NCBI GenBank assembly: GCA_025356335.1
Contig: JANXUF010000014.1
Location: 62,001-126,000 of the forward strand
DNA: 64,000 nt
Reading direction: 5' to 3'
Source of the DNA: Actinomycetes bacterium
GTDB lineage: Bacteria; Actinomycetota; Acidimicrobiia; Acidimicrobiales; Ilumatobacteraceae
Each line of letters opens with the position of its first letter. The stretch's first letter is position 1. Positions 52,179 to 61,151 of this stretch are shown piece after piece. The notes beneath the pieces were generated by a model that searched no databases, was not told the origin of the DNA, and worked only from the letters and a program-made list of their open reading frames with translations. Made by a program: the position numbers and the translations under genes.

Positions 52179-52236
52179 TTGACCCAAGAAGTCCAATCAT
52201 GTAGATTTCGGCTGGGGAGTTTTTTGAACGATCAAA
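52179..52236 (+). promoter_or_regulatory. Promoter and LacI-type operator of the second sugar importer
   Basis: TTGACC (52179-52184) and TAGATT (52202-52207) are 17 bp apart. TTTGAACGATCAAA (52223-52236), a LacI-type palindrome with central CG and 6 of 7 symmetrical positions, lies just past the expected transcription start. The site lies in the 312-bp region between the divergent glycosidase and binding-protein genes; the rest shows no coding potential. Confidence 0.65.
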
Positions 52237-52385
52237 TTAACGGTTCGTTCGTGCCAGACGACGGTCGTCGACGCTTCCTCGGATTGACGCAACAACCAGA
52301 TGAGGCCTGTCCGGATCTCTCGGCCCAGCCCACATCTCGACGAACCTATGGGGGTTTCGTCGTCACAACGAAGGAGAACACCCAC

Positions 52386-53693
52386 GTGAACAGAACCTCC
52401 CGGCGCGCTGTCACAGCGCTCGGACTGACAGGATCGCTGCTGGCCTTTTCGGCCTGTGGCAGCAGCTCCAGTTCGACGTCCGCAACGAGCGCGAACACCG
52501 GCGCCTCGAAAACAGTTGCGGCGAACACTGCCGCAGGCGGTACGGCCGCCGCCGGCGGTCCGACGGAAAAGGGCGTCACCCTCAGCGTGATGATCGGTTC
52601 CTCGGGTGACGCCGAGACGAATGCCGTCAAGGCAGCCACTGCGGCGTGGGGGGCGAAGACCGGCAACACGGTGAACGTGATCGTCGCTGCGGACCTCAAC
52701 CAACAGCTGACCCAGGCGATCGCCGGCGGCTCGCCGCCCGACGTCTTCTACGGCAGCTCCGGTGGGTTCCAGACACTGGCGAGTTCGAACGCGCTCGCCG
52801 TCACCGGCGACAAGATCACCGACTCCAAGGACATCTATCCGTCGCTCGCGTCGGTGTTCACGACCGGCGGCAAGTACTACTGTGCTCCCAAGGACTTCTC
52901 GACGCTTGCCGTCGAGATCAACACCGATCTGTGGACGAAGGCCGGACTCACCGATGCCGATCTGCCGACGACCTGGGACAAGCTCGAGGCTGCAGCGAAG
53001 AAGCTGTCCGCCGGCACTGTCACCGGACTCGTGATGGGTGACAGCCTCGACCGGCTCGGCGCGTTCATGATCGAAGCCGGAGGGTCGTACCAGAAAGACG
53101 GAAAGTTCACCTTCGACTCGCCTGCGGACCTGCAGGGCCTGCAGTTCGCTCAGAAACTTGCCAAGGAGGGCGCGTTGAAGTTCCCCAAGCAGGTTGGCGC
53201 CGGCTGGGGCGGAGAGGCCTTCGGCAAGGGAATAGCGGCAATGACGATCGAGGGCAACTGGATCATGGGGGCGATGAAGAAGGACTATCCAGGTGTGAAG
53301 TTCAAGGTCGTGCCGATGCCGGCCGGCCCGACGGGAACGAAGGGGACCCTGAACTTCACGAACTGCTGGGGCGTCGCCGCCAAGAGCGCCCACCAGGATG
53401 CCGACGTCAGCCTCGTCAGTTTCCTGACGTCGGTCGATCAGCAATTGTCCTTCGCCGACGCCTTCGGTGTGATGCCCTCGCGCCAGGCGGCGAAGGCGCA
53501 GTTCGCGACGAAGTTCCCGGAGCAGGCGGCGTTCATCGATGGCGCTGACTACGCCGTCGGCCAAGTCACCACCCCTGGATTCTCCCAGGTCCAGCAGAAC
53601 TTCGAGAACGCCATTCAGGGCCTGTCGGACGGTAGTTCGGACCCCAAGGCAATGCTCGCCGATCTGCAGAAGAACGCTGCCGCGCTCGGTTAG
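52386..53693 (+). CDS. Carbohydrate ABC transporter substrate-binding lipoprotein (CUT1/family 1)
   Basis: A 435-residue lipoprotein. Signal peptide with lipobox LAFSAC, a Ser/Thr/Ala-rich linker, then an extracellular solute-binding family 1 domain: VTLSVMIGSSGDAETNAV, PPDVFYGSSGGFQTLA, LPTTWDKLEAAAKKL, IAAMTIEGNWIMGAMKKDYPG (cores shown) and VSLVSFLTSVDQQLSFADA. Family binders take oligosaccharides such as maltodextrins. GTG start with AAGGAG ten bases upstream. A strong hairpin separates it from the permease genes. Confidence 0.88.
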   Translation: MNRTSRRAVTALGLTGSLLAFSACGSSSSSTSATSANTGASKTVAANTAAGGTAAAGGPTEKGVTLSVMIGSSGDAETNAVKAATAAWGAKTGNTVNVIVAADLNQQLTQAIAGGSPPDVFYGSSGGFQTLASSNALAVTGDKITDSKDIYPSLASVFTTGGKYYCAPKDFSTLAVEINTDLWTKAGLTDADLPTTWDKLEAAAKKLSAGTVTGLVMGDSLDRLGAFMIEAGGSYQKDGKFTFDSPADLQGLQFAQKLAKEGALKFPKQVGAGWGGEAFGKGIAAMTIEGNWIMGAMKKDYPGVKFKVVPMPAGPTGTKGTLNFTNCWGVAAKSAHQDADVSLVSFLTSVDQQLSFADAFGVMPSRQAAKAQFATKFPEQAAFIDGADYAVGQVTTPGFSQVQQNFENAIQGLSDGSSDPKAMLADLQKNAAALG

Positions 53694-53716
53694 CAACCGT
53701 TCCCCCCGGAGGCGTG

Positions 53717-53744
53717 TGGCACCGGCCGGCAACGGCCGGTGCCA
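53717..53744 (+). other. 12-bp stem with GNRA tetraloop between binding-protein and permease genes
   Basis: TGGCACCGGCCG (53717-53728) pairs perfectly with 53733-53744 around a GCAA loop, 23 bp after the binding-protein stop. No U tract follows. In sugar importer operons such hairpins usually protect the upstream mRNA or attenuate the permease part so that binding protein exceeds permease; that role is inferred here. Confidence 0.7.
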
Positions 53745-53788
53745 TCTTGCCCGCATCGTAACCACCTTCGTTCGAAAGCTCGCCACCG

Positions 53789-54871
53789 ATGACGACCAGC
53801 ACGGCAACCACAATCGACGTCCCGCCGACGGAGTCGGATCGCCAGAAACGGCGCCGGCTGATCCGCGAGGAACGAAAGCTCAACGGGCGTCAGGGAATCG
53901 CCGGGTGGCTCTTCGTCTCGCCGGCGCTGATCGGCCTGCTGGTCTTCCTTGTCATCCCGATCATCGTTGCGCTGTACATCAGCTTCACCAACTGGAACGG
54001 TGCCTCGAACCCGCTCGGCGGCAGCGCAAAATGGATCGGTCTGGACAACTACAAGAAGCTGCTCACGAGCGATTCGCTGACGAGGACGAACTTCTTCCGA
54101 TCGGTGCGCAACAACTTCTATTTCGTGCTCTTCGTCGTGCCGGCACAGACGCTCCTCGCGTTGCTGCTGGCGGTCCTCGTCCACCAGAAGGCGCTGAAGG
54201 GGAGGGGCTTCTATCGCACGGCGTTCTATTTCCCATCGGTCACGAGCAGCATCGCCATCACCCTCGTGTTCATCTTCCTGTTCCAGGGAACCGGTGCCGT
54301 GAACAAGCTGCTCGACCTCGTCGGTGTCAAAGGGCCCAACTGGCTGCAGGACCAGCGGGGGCTGTTCCACCAGCTACTGCGCGTCTTCGGCGTCGACTCG
54401 TCGCCCGGGTGGGGCAAACACACATTGATGGGGCTCCACCTGTGGGATTGGCTGTCGGGCCCGTCGACGAGCATGTGCGTGATCATCATCCTCGCTGTGT
54501 GGACGACGTCTGGCACGTTCATGCTGATGTTTCTCGCAGCGCTCCAGAACATTCCGGAAGACGTGATGGAAGCGAGTCAGATCGACGGGGCGACAACCCG
54601 GCAGCGATTCTGGCGGGTGACGGTGCCGATGCTGCGGCCGACGATCGCCTTCGTCATCATGCTCGGGACGATCGGCACCTGGCAGGTGTTCGACCAGATC
54701 CTCCTCGCAGGCAAGACGAACCCGACGATGTCGACGCCGGCGTACCTGACGTACCAGCTCAGCTTTCAGAACTCAGCCTTCGGAACGGGGGCGGCGATGG
54801 CGTTCCTCCTGTTCATGCTCATCATCGTCCTCACCGTGATCCAACGCCGCTTCCTCAAGGAGAAGATCTGA
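53789..54871 (+). CDS. Carbohydrate ABC transporter permease (MalF type)
   Basis: A 360-residue membrane protein with a basic N-terminus, then GWLFVSPALIGLLVFLVIP and about six membrane segments. The EAA loop is EDVMEASQIDGATTRQRFWRVTVP (core EASQIDGA). Together with the next gene it forms a CUT1 permease pair. No ATPase gene is present in this locus, so a shared MsiK/UgpC-type ATPase encoded elsewhere must be used. Overlaps the next gene as TGATG. Confidence 0.92.
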   Translation: MTTSTATTIDVPPTESDRQKRRRLIREERKLNGRQGIAGWLFVSPALIGLLVFLVIPIIVALYISFTNWNGASNPLGGSAKWIGLDNYKKLLTSDSLTRTNFFRSVRNNFYFVLFVVPAQTLLALLLAVLVHQKALKGRGFYRTAFYFPSVTSSIAITLVFIFLFQGTGAVNKLLDLVGVKGPNWLQDQRGLFHQLLRVFGVDSSPGWGKHTLMGLHLWDWLSGPSTSMCVIIILAVWTTSGTFMLMFLAALQNIPEDVMEASQIDGATTRQRFWRVTVPMLRPTIAFVIMLGTIGTWQVFDQILLAGKTNPTMSTPAYLTYQLSFQNSAFGTGAAMAFLLFMLIIVLTVIQRRFLKEKI

Positions 54872-55743
54872 TGGGTGACACCACCACGGTCGAAGCCGCC
54901 CGGCAGAAGCGTCGCCGCCGGCTGGCCTACGGAGCGCTCACGTTGTTCGCGCTGTTGTACCTCGGCCCGTTCATCATCCAGTTGGCGACGTCCTTCAAGA
55001 CCGATCCTGACGCAGCAACTCATCCGCTGTCGCTGTGGCCCAACCCGTTCACGATGCGTTCGTGGAAGAGGATCTTCGGGTTCAGCTCCGACTCGTCCGT
55101 CGATTTCGTGCGGTGGTTGTTCAACAGCACCCTCGTTGCGGTCTGCATCACCGTCGGCCGCGTGTCGCTCGACAGCCTCGCCGGATACGCGCTGGCACGG
55201 TTGAAGTTCCCCGGTCGCAAGCTCGTCTTCGGCCTCGTGTTGGCGACGCTCGCCGTCCCTGGGGTGGTGTTGCTGATTCCGCGCTTCCTCGTGCTCAAGC
55301 AGTTGTCGTTGTTCGACTCGTACCCTGGCATGATCCTGCCGATTGCCATGGATGCAACGGGGATCTTCCTCATGAGGCAGTTCTTCCTGCAGGTCCCGGA
55401 ATCGCTCGAGGAGGCCGCTCGGATGGATGGCGCCGGAGTGTTCACGACGTTCTGGCGAGTCGTGATGCCGCTGGTGCGGCCAGGGTTGATCACCCTCACG
55501 ATCCTCTCGTTCCAGGGTTCGTGGAACGAATTCAGCTTCTTCCTCGTCTCGACGATCTCGCCGAAGTACTACACACTGACGACTGGACTGGCGAACCTGT
55601 CGAGCGGTTCGCTCGGCTCCGGCACGCAATACCCGCTGAACATGGGAGCGGCGCTGCTGACGACGCTTCCGGTCGCCGTGCTGTTCTTTGCCTTCCAGCG
55701 GCGTTTCGTCGGCAACCAGATGGCTGGTGCCGTCAAGGGTTGA
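54871..55743 (+). CDS. Carbohydrate ABC transporter permease (MalG type)
   Basis: A 290-residue protein with six membrane segments. The EAA loop reads ESLEEAARMDGAGVFTTFWRVVMPL (core EEAARMDGA). YLGPFIIQLATSFKT at the N-terminus and FQRRFVGNQMAGAVKG at the end are typical of MalG-like permeases. The ATG is shared with the stop of the previous gene. Confidence 0.92.
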   Translation: MGDTTTVEAARQKRRRRLAYGALTLFALLYLGPFIIQLATSFKTDPDAATHPLSLWPNPFTMRSWKRIFGFSSDSSVDFVRWLFNSTLVAVCITVGRVSLDSLAGYALARLKFPGRKLVFGLVLATLAVPGVVLLIPRFLVLKQLSLFDSYPGMILPIAMDATGIFLMRQFFLQVPESLEEAARMDGAGVFTTFWRVVMPLVRPGLITLTILSFQGSWNEFSFFLVSTISPKYYTLTTGLANLSSGSLGSGTQYPLNMGAALLTTLPVAVLFFAFQRRFVGNQMAGAVKG

Positions 55744-55856
55744 CGGTCGCAACGATCCGCCACGACACCGCAGGACTGGCGAAAATCCTTTCACGGGTCT
55801 GCACCTCAGATCGCAGAATCAGGATGTGGGGATCGTCGGGGCCGTAGCGTGATGGT

Positions 55857-56729
55857 ATGCACACTGTGCTCGTCGACGGGGCCACCATCGTCGGGCTGAT
55901 CGTCGGCGCAGCCGGCGGGGTTCGCATCGCCAGGGTGCTGCTGCGGCGGGTGCTGAACCGGGTCACCAACAGGTCGGCAACGAACCGGGATCGCACAGGG
56001 AAAGTGTCGCGTTGGGGAGTGCTGCGCTCGAGGGTCCCCACCGGCGAGAGCGCCTATGTCGCCGAGCTGCGCCGCCAGCACCGTATCGATGCGTCGGTCG
56101 CCGCCTTGACGCGCATCATCAGCGCCGTGGTGTGGGTGACCGTCATCGTCGTGGCGTTGAACGAGTTGCAGGTCAACGTCGGTCTGGCGGTCAGCGGCGC
56201 CGGGTTCGTCGGGCTGATCCTGGCGTTCGGGGCACAGAACTCGGTCCAGGACTACATTGCCGGGTTGCACGTGCTGTTCGAAGATCGCTACGGCTACGGC
56301 GACGATGTCGAAGTGACCACAGCGACCGGTCAACGGGTCAGGGGGCTGGTCACCGACCTCGGCGCGTTCGCCACGCGTGTCGATGCCGGTGACGTCACCT
56401 GGCACGTCGCCAACCGCATGATGATCGAGGTGGCGAACCACTCCCAGCAGGGCACCTCGACGACCGTCGACGTGACCGTCGGTGCAGACGCGCCGGCGAT
56501 CCACGACCCGGCGGTGGTGACCGCAGCGGTGGAAGCGGCTCTCGGGGATCTGCCAACCCAGTCGGTGATGATCGTGCAGTCCGTCGAAAAGCTTCCGTCG
56601 GAGCAAACACCTGATGACCGGGCGTCGGACACGTACCGGGTGACGTTGCGGGCCAACCGGGTACTGCGCGCCGACGAGCGTGACGTGGTGACGGTCAGCG
56701 CCAGGGAATCCCTCACAGGGGACCATTGA
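55857..56729 (+). CDS. MscS-family mechanosensitive channel
   Basis: A 290-residue protein. A hydrophobic segment at the start, then TM regions about 80-125 with the pore-lining GAGFVGLILAFGAQNSVQDYIAG (core GLILAFGAQNSVQDY), the YggB beta domain (EDRYGYGDDVEV, GLVTDLGAFATRVDAGD) and a C-terminal alpha/beta domain. It releases solutes on hypo-osmotic shock. It stands alone 113 bp after the sugar importer operon. Confidence 0.87.
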   Translation: MHTVLVDGATIVGLIVGAAGGVRIARVLLRRVLNRVTNRSATNRDRTGKVSRWGVLRSRVPTGESAYVAELRRQHRIDASVAALTRIISAVVWVTVIVVALNELQVNVGLAVSGAGFVGLILAFGAQNSVQDYIAGLHVLFEDRYGYGDDVEVTTATGQRVRGLVTDLGAFATRVDAGDVTWHVANRMMIEVANHSQQGTSTTVDVTVGADAPAIHDPAVVTAAVEAALGDLPTQSVMIVQSVEKLPSEQTPDDRASDTYRVTLRANRVLRADERDVVTVSARESLTGDH

Positions 56730-56884
56730 CCCAACAGGGCGGGTCGCCCGGCCTCGGCGGAATTCGGTGAACACGGCTCCCGGCGTCAGGGCAGTCGGTT
56801 GTCGCGGTTGATGTTTCGCGCTGCGCCGTACGGGGCAGTGAGCGGCCGTGGATGCCGGCCGCCACACGAAAGGAACGAGCAACC

Positions 56885-59104
56885 ATGTCCAACCTGGGTG
56901 AAATCGATGACAACGTGAGCGACGGTGCGCCACCTCTGGCCTCCGGGTCGTCAGGCGGTCGATCCGATGGTGTGCAACGTACTGCAGGGCCGGCGCCGGT
57001 GAAGCCGTTGGGGGAGGTGCCTGTTGGCGATCGCGGACCGCGTCTCGTGCCGCGGGCTGGCAGGGTCCCGGCGCAGGACACCGATTTCCTGACGACTGCC
57101 TTTGGTCAGCGTCTGTCGCAGACGGACGATTCTTTGAAGGCCGGGGAGCGTGGGCCGACGTTGATGGATGATTTCCACCTGCGCGAGAAGTTGATGCATT
57201 TCGATCACGAACGTATTCCGGAGCGTGTCGTGCACGCTCGTGGTGTCGGCGTTCATGGTGTGTTCGAGTCGTACGGGACGGCGAGTGAGATCACGTCGGC
57301 GGGGTTCTTGCAGCCGGGCCGGGTGACGCCGGTGTTCACCAGGTTCTCGACGGTCGCCGGCTCACGCGGGTCGGCTGACACGGCGCGGGACGTGCGTGGG
57401 TTCGCTGTCAAGTTCTACACGGAGGAAGGCAATTTCGATCTTGTCGGCAACAACATGCCGGTGTTCTTCATCCGTGACGGCATCAAGTTCCCAGACTTGA
57501 TCCACGCGGCGAAACCGGAACCGGATCGTGAGATCCCACAGGCACAGACGGCGCACACGACGTTCTGGGATTTCGTCTCGCAGCTCCCGGAGTCGCCGCA
57601 CATGCTGTTGTGGATCATGTCCGACCGGGCGATCCCGCGGTCGCTGCGGATGATGGAGGGCTTTGGTGTCCACACGTTCCGTCTCGTCAACGAGAGCGGT
57701 GAGACGACGTTGGTCAAGTTCCACTGGAAGCCGGTCCTCGGTGTCCACGGTCTGGTGTGGGAAGAAGCCCAGATGCTTGCTGGTGCCGACCCGGACTTTC
57801 ACCGTCGTGACCTCTACAACGCCATCGGCGCCGGGGCGTTTCCCGAGTGGGAGCTCGGTGTGCAGATCCTGGCTGACAGCGAGGATCAGTATTTCGAGGG
57901 AATCGATCTGCTCGACTCGACGAAACTGGTCCCTGAGGAGTTGGCGCCCGTGCAGCCGATCGGGCGGATGACACTCAACCGCAACCCGACCAACTATTTC
58001 GCCGAAACCGAACAGGTCGCGTTCCACACCGGTCACCTCGTCAGCGGTATCGAGGTGACCGACGATCCGCTGATGCAGGCACGCATGTTCAGCTATCTGG
58101 ATACGCAGCTGTCCCGGCTCGGTGGGCCGAACTTCGAGCAGTTGCCGATCAACCGCCCGCTCGCCCCGGTGAACGACAACCACCGCGACGGATTCGCTCA
58201 ACAAGCCGTCCACGCTGGGCGCACGCCGTACCTTCCCAACGCCGTGGGAGGCGGCTGCCCATTCGTCGCCGGGCAGGCAGACGGCGGCTACATCCACGTC
58301 CCTCGCCCCGTCGCCGGGGCAAAGGTCCGTGATCGTTCTCCGGACGATCCGTACAGTCAGGCGACGATGTTCTGGCAGTCGATGACCGAGGTCGAACAGG
58401 ATCACATCGTCGATGCGTTCACGTTCGAACTCGGCCACGTCGATGTGCAGGCTGTCGTCGAACTGATGCTCGACCGTCTCGTGCTCGTCGACGTCGACCT
58501 CGCACGGCGGGTCGGTGTCGGGCTCGGCATGACCCCCGGCTCCACCGAGGGATTGCAGATCGACCCGAACCCGAACGTGCTCGCCCCTTCAGTGGCGCTG
58601 TCGATGAACACGACAGCGACATTCCCGCTCGACGGACGCGTCGTGCACATCCTCGCCAGCGACGGAGCCGATCTCGCCGGGATCCGCGCCGTTCACAAGG
58701 CGCTCACCGCCGCCGGTGCCGTTCCCCAAGTCGTCGCCACGCACCTCGGGCAGATCAGCGGTCCAGGACGCAAGCCCGACACGTTGACCGTCGACTGGTC
58801 GTTCCACACCGCCAACCCTGCACTGCCCGACGCCGTCATCGTCGCCGGCGGAACGACATTGGCGACCAATCCCGGCGTCGTCACATACCTGCAGACGGCG
58901 TACCGCCACTTCAAGACGATCGCCGCGTGGGGCGACGGAACGGCAATCGTCGACAACGCCGGAATCACGCCGGATGATCCGGGTGTCGTCGCCAGCGACA
59001 AAGCGAACGCCAAGTTCGCCAAAGCCCTCGTGACGGCCCTGTCGCAGCACCGGCACTGGGCCCGAGCCTCCACCCACCCCACTCGCATGGAAAGCAGTCA
59101 CTGA
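56885..59104 (+). CDS. katE: Large-subunit monofunctional catalase (HPII/KatE type)
   Basis: A 739-residue clade-2 catalase. Catalytic His in RVVHARGVGVHGVFE, Asn in GNFDLVGNNMPVFFI, and proximal haem Tyr in RMFSYLDTQLSRLG. The C-terminal DJ-1/PfpI-like flavodoxin domain typical of large catalases begins around GRVVHILASDGADLAGI. Start MSNLGEID at 56885 has AAGGAAC-type sequence upstream. A hemerythrin gene begins one base after the stop, so both are probably made together against peroxide stress. Confidence 0.95.
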   Translation: MSNLGEIDDNVSDGAPPLASGSSGGRSDGVQRTAGPAPVKPLGEVPVGDRGPRLVPRAGRVPAQDTDFLTTAFGQRLSQTDDSLKAGERGPTLMDDFHLREKLMHFDHERIPERVVHARGVGVHGVFESYGTASEITSAGFLQPGRVTPVFTRFSTVAGSRGSADTARDVRGFAVKFYTEEGNFDLVGNNMPVFFIRDGIKFPDLIHAAKPEPDREIPQAQTAHTTFWDFVSQLPESPHMLLWIMSDRAIPRSLRMMEGFGVHTFRLVNESGETTLVKFHWKPVLGVHGLVWEEAQMLAGADPDFHRRDLYNAIGAGAFPEWELGVQILADSEDQYFEGIDLLDSTKLVPEELAPVQPIGRMTLNRNPTNYFAETEQVAFHTGHLVSGIEVTDDPLMQARMFSYLDTQLSRLGGPNFEQLPINRPLAPVNDNHRDGFAQQAVHAGRTPYLPNAVGGGCPFVAGQADGGYIHVPRPVAGAKVRDRSPDDPYSQATMFWQSMTEVEQDHIVDAFTFELGHVDVQAVVELMLDRLVLVDVDLARRVGVGLGMTPGSTEGLQIDPNPNVLAPSVALSMNTTATFPLDGRVVHILASDGADLAGIRAVHKALTAAGAVPQVVATHLGQISGPGRKPDTLTVDWSFHTANPALPDAVIVAGGTTLATNPGVVTYLQTAYRHFKTIAAWGDGTAIVDNAGITPDDPGVVASDKANAKFAKALVTALSQHRHWARASTHPTRMESSH

Positions 59105-59105
59105 G

Positions 59106-59519
59106 ATGCCCAACGGAATCGACCTCGTCCTCGCCGATCACCAGCGCGTCACTGCACTGTTCGCCGAATTCGCTGAAACAGGCGTGGGTGCCGTCGTCGG
59201 CCAGATCGTCGACTGCCTGGCCTCACACGACGACGCCGAACACGGCGCCCTCTACCCACTCGCCGGCGAGATCCTCGACAACACCGAAGACGTCGAAGGA
59301 TTCGACGTCGCACACGCACGGATCAAGCGAGCCATCGACGATCTGCGGGCGCTCGAGGGTCAGCCACTGATCGACGCAGTCGCCAAGCTGCAAGCCGCCG
59401 TCAGCGCACACGTCGAAGACGAAGAACTGAACCTCCTCCCGCAGCTCGCAGCAGCGGCGACCCCGGCCCAACTCGACGACATCGGTACTCGCATCCTGCA
59501 AGTGAAACAACGCCTGTAG
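59106..59519 (+). CDS. Hemerythrin-domain protein
   Basis: A 137-residue four-helix protein. Likely iron ligands: DLVLADHQRVTALF, CLASHDDAEHGALYP, FDVAHARIKRAIDD and AVSAHVEDEELNLLP, giving the His and Glu/Asp pattern of the hemerythrin HHE family. Such proteins bind O2, NO or iron and are often near oxidative-stress genes. It follows the catalase stop with a single base between, so translation is coupled. Confidence 0.87.
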   Translation: MPNGIDLVLADHQRVTALFAEFAETGVGAVVGQIVDCLASHDDAEHGALYPLAGEILDNTEDVEGFDVAHARIKRAIDDLRALEGQPLIDAVAKLQAAVSAHVEDEELNLLPQLAAAATPAQLDDIGTRILQVKQRL

Positions 59520-59572
59520 AGCGCAGCACCTCAGGTGAGGCGACAGCGTCTCGGGTGCACGGACCTACCAGC

Positions 59573-60799
59573 TCACGCGCCCTGGACGATTGCCCGCCGT
59601 GGGAGACGGCGGATCCACGCGCTGTGGCTGCTGACATCGCCCCCGTCGGGTCTGGCCAGCCATGGGTACGGATGAAGCGCGACGATGTCGAGGTGTGCAG
59701 CTCGGCGTTGGAAGCCAGGGACAGGCGCAAAGGTCGCTGCGAGCTTCACCCCGTGCAAATCGGTCGCCGGGTCACCGAGCAGCAGCCGCAGAGGACGGTG
59801 CTCAGCGAGTTCTGCCAACGTCTGGGCGATGAACGTGAGCCGTTTCGTACTCAGGCGCAGCTGTTCGAGCAGCGGCTCGTCGAAGACGAACACCGCAGGT
59901 TTCGTCGGCCATGCCACCAGCGCAGGATCGCCTGCTCCCATCGATTCTGCGGTCAACCAGACCTCTTCGGGTGTGCCCGTCACCACGGGCATTTCCGGGC
60001 CGACGAGATCTGCGCCGGAGCGGAGCAACGCATCCTCCAGCGCTCGTCCGGACTGTGCAGCCGGCCAGTTCTCGATCGGACATGCCGATGCGCGCGGACA
60101 CGAGGCGCACCACGCCGCCGCGCGCCGTTCGACTTGCCATCGCGAGAACCCGTATGGTTTGGAGGTCATCGCTCCTACCGACCATTGCCAGCCGTACCGG
60201 TTGGCCGCTCGTGACCCGTCGAGCAGATGACGGAACATCCATTCCTCGCCATTGCGCCAGTCGTGCCCGGCGCGAACCGTCCAGTGCGAGGCCAGCCACA
60301 TGCGCGTCTGGTTCACCAGCCAGCCCGTCTGCTCCAACTCGTCGCGCACACGCGACATGCACACCATGTCCTCATCGACCGGCTCGGGCCACGTCGGTGC
60401 CCCAATCGCTGGTTCTCGTCGTAGCGGACGGCGGCTGCGGGTTCCGACCCGTGCGTACAGGTGCCGGGCGTACTCCTGCCACCACAGCTCGTCGACAAAC
60501 CGCCGTCGATCCGCAACCGGTGCGCCCCCGACGGCGGCGATCGCCTCTGCCAGGGTGATCATCCCGTGGCGGATGTAGGGCGATAGGACCGTCGCCGTCC
60601 GGCTGGACGGCGGATCGACCATGCTGCGTCGTTGTGCATAGCCGGCCACATCGAGCGCTGCAAGCGCTTCGTCCGCAGCTCGCTGTCCCCCGCGCCGAGC
60701 CGGACGCGCGGTGGTGCCCGCGTCGCACACCAGATGTCCGAGATGTCGTGTGACCCACTCCGTCTCGGATACGGGTGTCGGGATCGGTAGTTCGAGCAC
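59573..60799 (-). CDS. Photolyase/cryptochrome-like FAD protein with apparently swapped domain order and four Cys
   Basis: About 408 residues. Residues 65-245 carry the FAD-binding helical domain: LSPYIRHG, ELWWQEYARHLY, NQTRMWLASHW and NRYGWQWSVG. Cys147, Cys231, Cys234 and Cys240 (WCASCPRASACP) resemble the Cys set that holds a [4Fe-4S] cluster in FeS-type bacterial photolyases. After it, residues 278-395 (VWLTAESMGAGDPAL, VFVFDEPLLEQLRLSTKR) resemble the alpha/beta domain that normally comes first. So the two halves look swapped. Function (DNA repair or light sensing) is open. GTG start at 60797-60799; the frame is open further upstream across the palindrome. Confidence 0.75.
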   Translation of the reverse strand: MLELPIPTPVSETEWVTRHLGHLVCDAGTTARPARRGGQRAADEALAALDVAGYAQRRSMVDPPSSRTATVLSPYIRHGMITLAEAIAAVGGAPVADRRRFVDELWWQEYARHLYARVGTRSRRPLRREPAIGAPTWPEPVDEDMVCMSRVRDELEQTGWLVNQTRMWLASHWTVRAGHDWRNGEEWMFRHLLDGSRAANRYGWQWSVGAMTSKPYGFSRWQVERRAAAWCASCPRASACPIENWPAAQSGRALEDALLRSGADLVGPEMPVVTGTPEEVWLTAESMGAGDPALVAWPTKPAVFVFDEPLLEQLRLSTKRLTFIAQTLAELAEHRPLRLLLGDPATDLHGVKLAATFAPVPGFQRRAAHLDIVALHPYPWLARPDGGDVSSHSAWIRRLPRRAIVQGA

Positions 60800-60923
60800 G
60801 TGACCAGTTGTACCGGTCTCGACGTGCGGATCAGTCGGCGTGGGCGACCCGTCCTCGGCCGCCCCCGCCCTCCTCAGGTCGGCAGCCGGACTTGGCTGCC
60901 GGTCGATTGCACCAGGACGACCG

Positions 60924-60935
60924 GTGCAAATGCAC
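60924..60935. promoter_or_regulatory. GTGCAAATGCAC palindrome upstream of response regulator B
   Basis: Third copy of the 12-mer. The next 215 bases up to the start of regulator B are recognisably homologous to the leader of regulator A (TTCACTTT block, AGCGCT, GGTTCTGTGGTGGTT, AGGGCGAAT, GAAAGGGTGCA), while stretches between diverge. The blocks keep nearly the same spacing (128 versus 131 bp from palindrome to GGTTCTG), which suggests they are functional sites. Confidence 0.65.
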
Positions 60936-61151
60936 TGTTTCACTTTGAGCGTCGGTCCGAGCGCTCAACGAGGCGTCAGTCGTACTATGATTGTTCTCCA
61001 GGGCTGTTTTTATCGTCTCTCCGCACGGCTGGTGCTGGAGCACATCGGGCGACGGTTCTGTGGTGGTTTCGGTACTCGTTCCACCATGCAAGGGCGATAT
61101 TCAGGGCGAATGCGGTCCACCGGCAGGTCGAGTCCGTTGAAAGGGTGCAGC

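Noticed and set aside
53717-53744. Rho-independent terminator
   Set aside because: The stem is strong, but the bases after it (TCTTGCCCGC) are not U-rich and the downstream permease genes need the same promoter, so I call it an intercistronic hairpin.
60800-60943. N-terminal extension of the photolyase-like protein up to the ATG at 60943
   Set aside because: The extra 48 residues are low-complexity, would run over the conserved GTGCAAATGCAC control site of the divergent regulator, and lack a ribosome-binding site.
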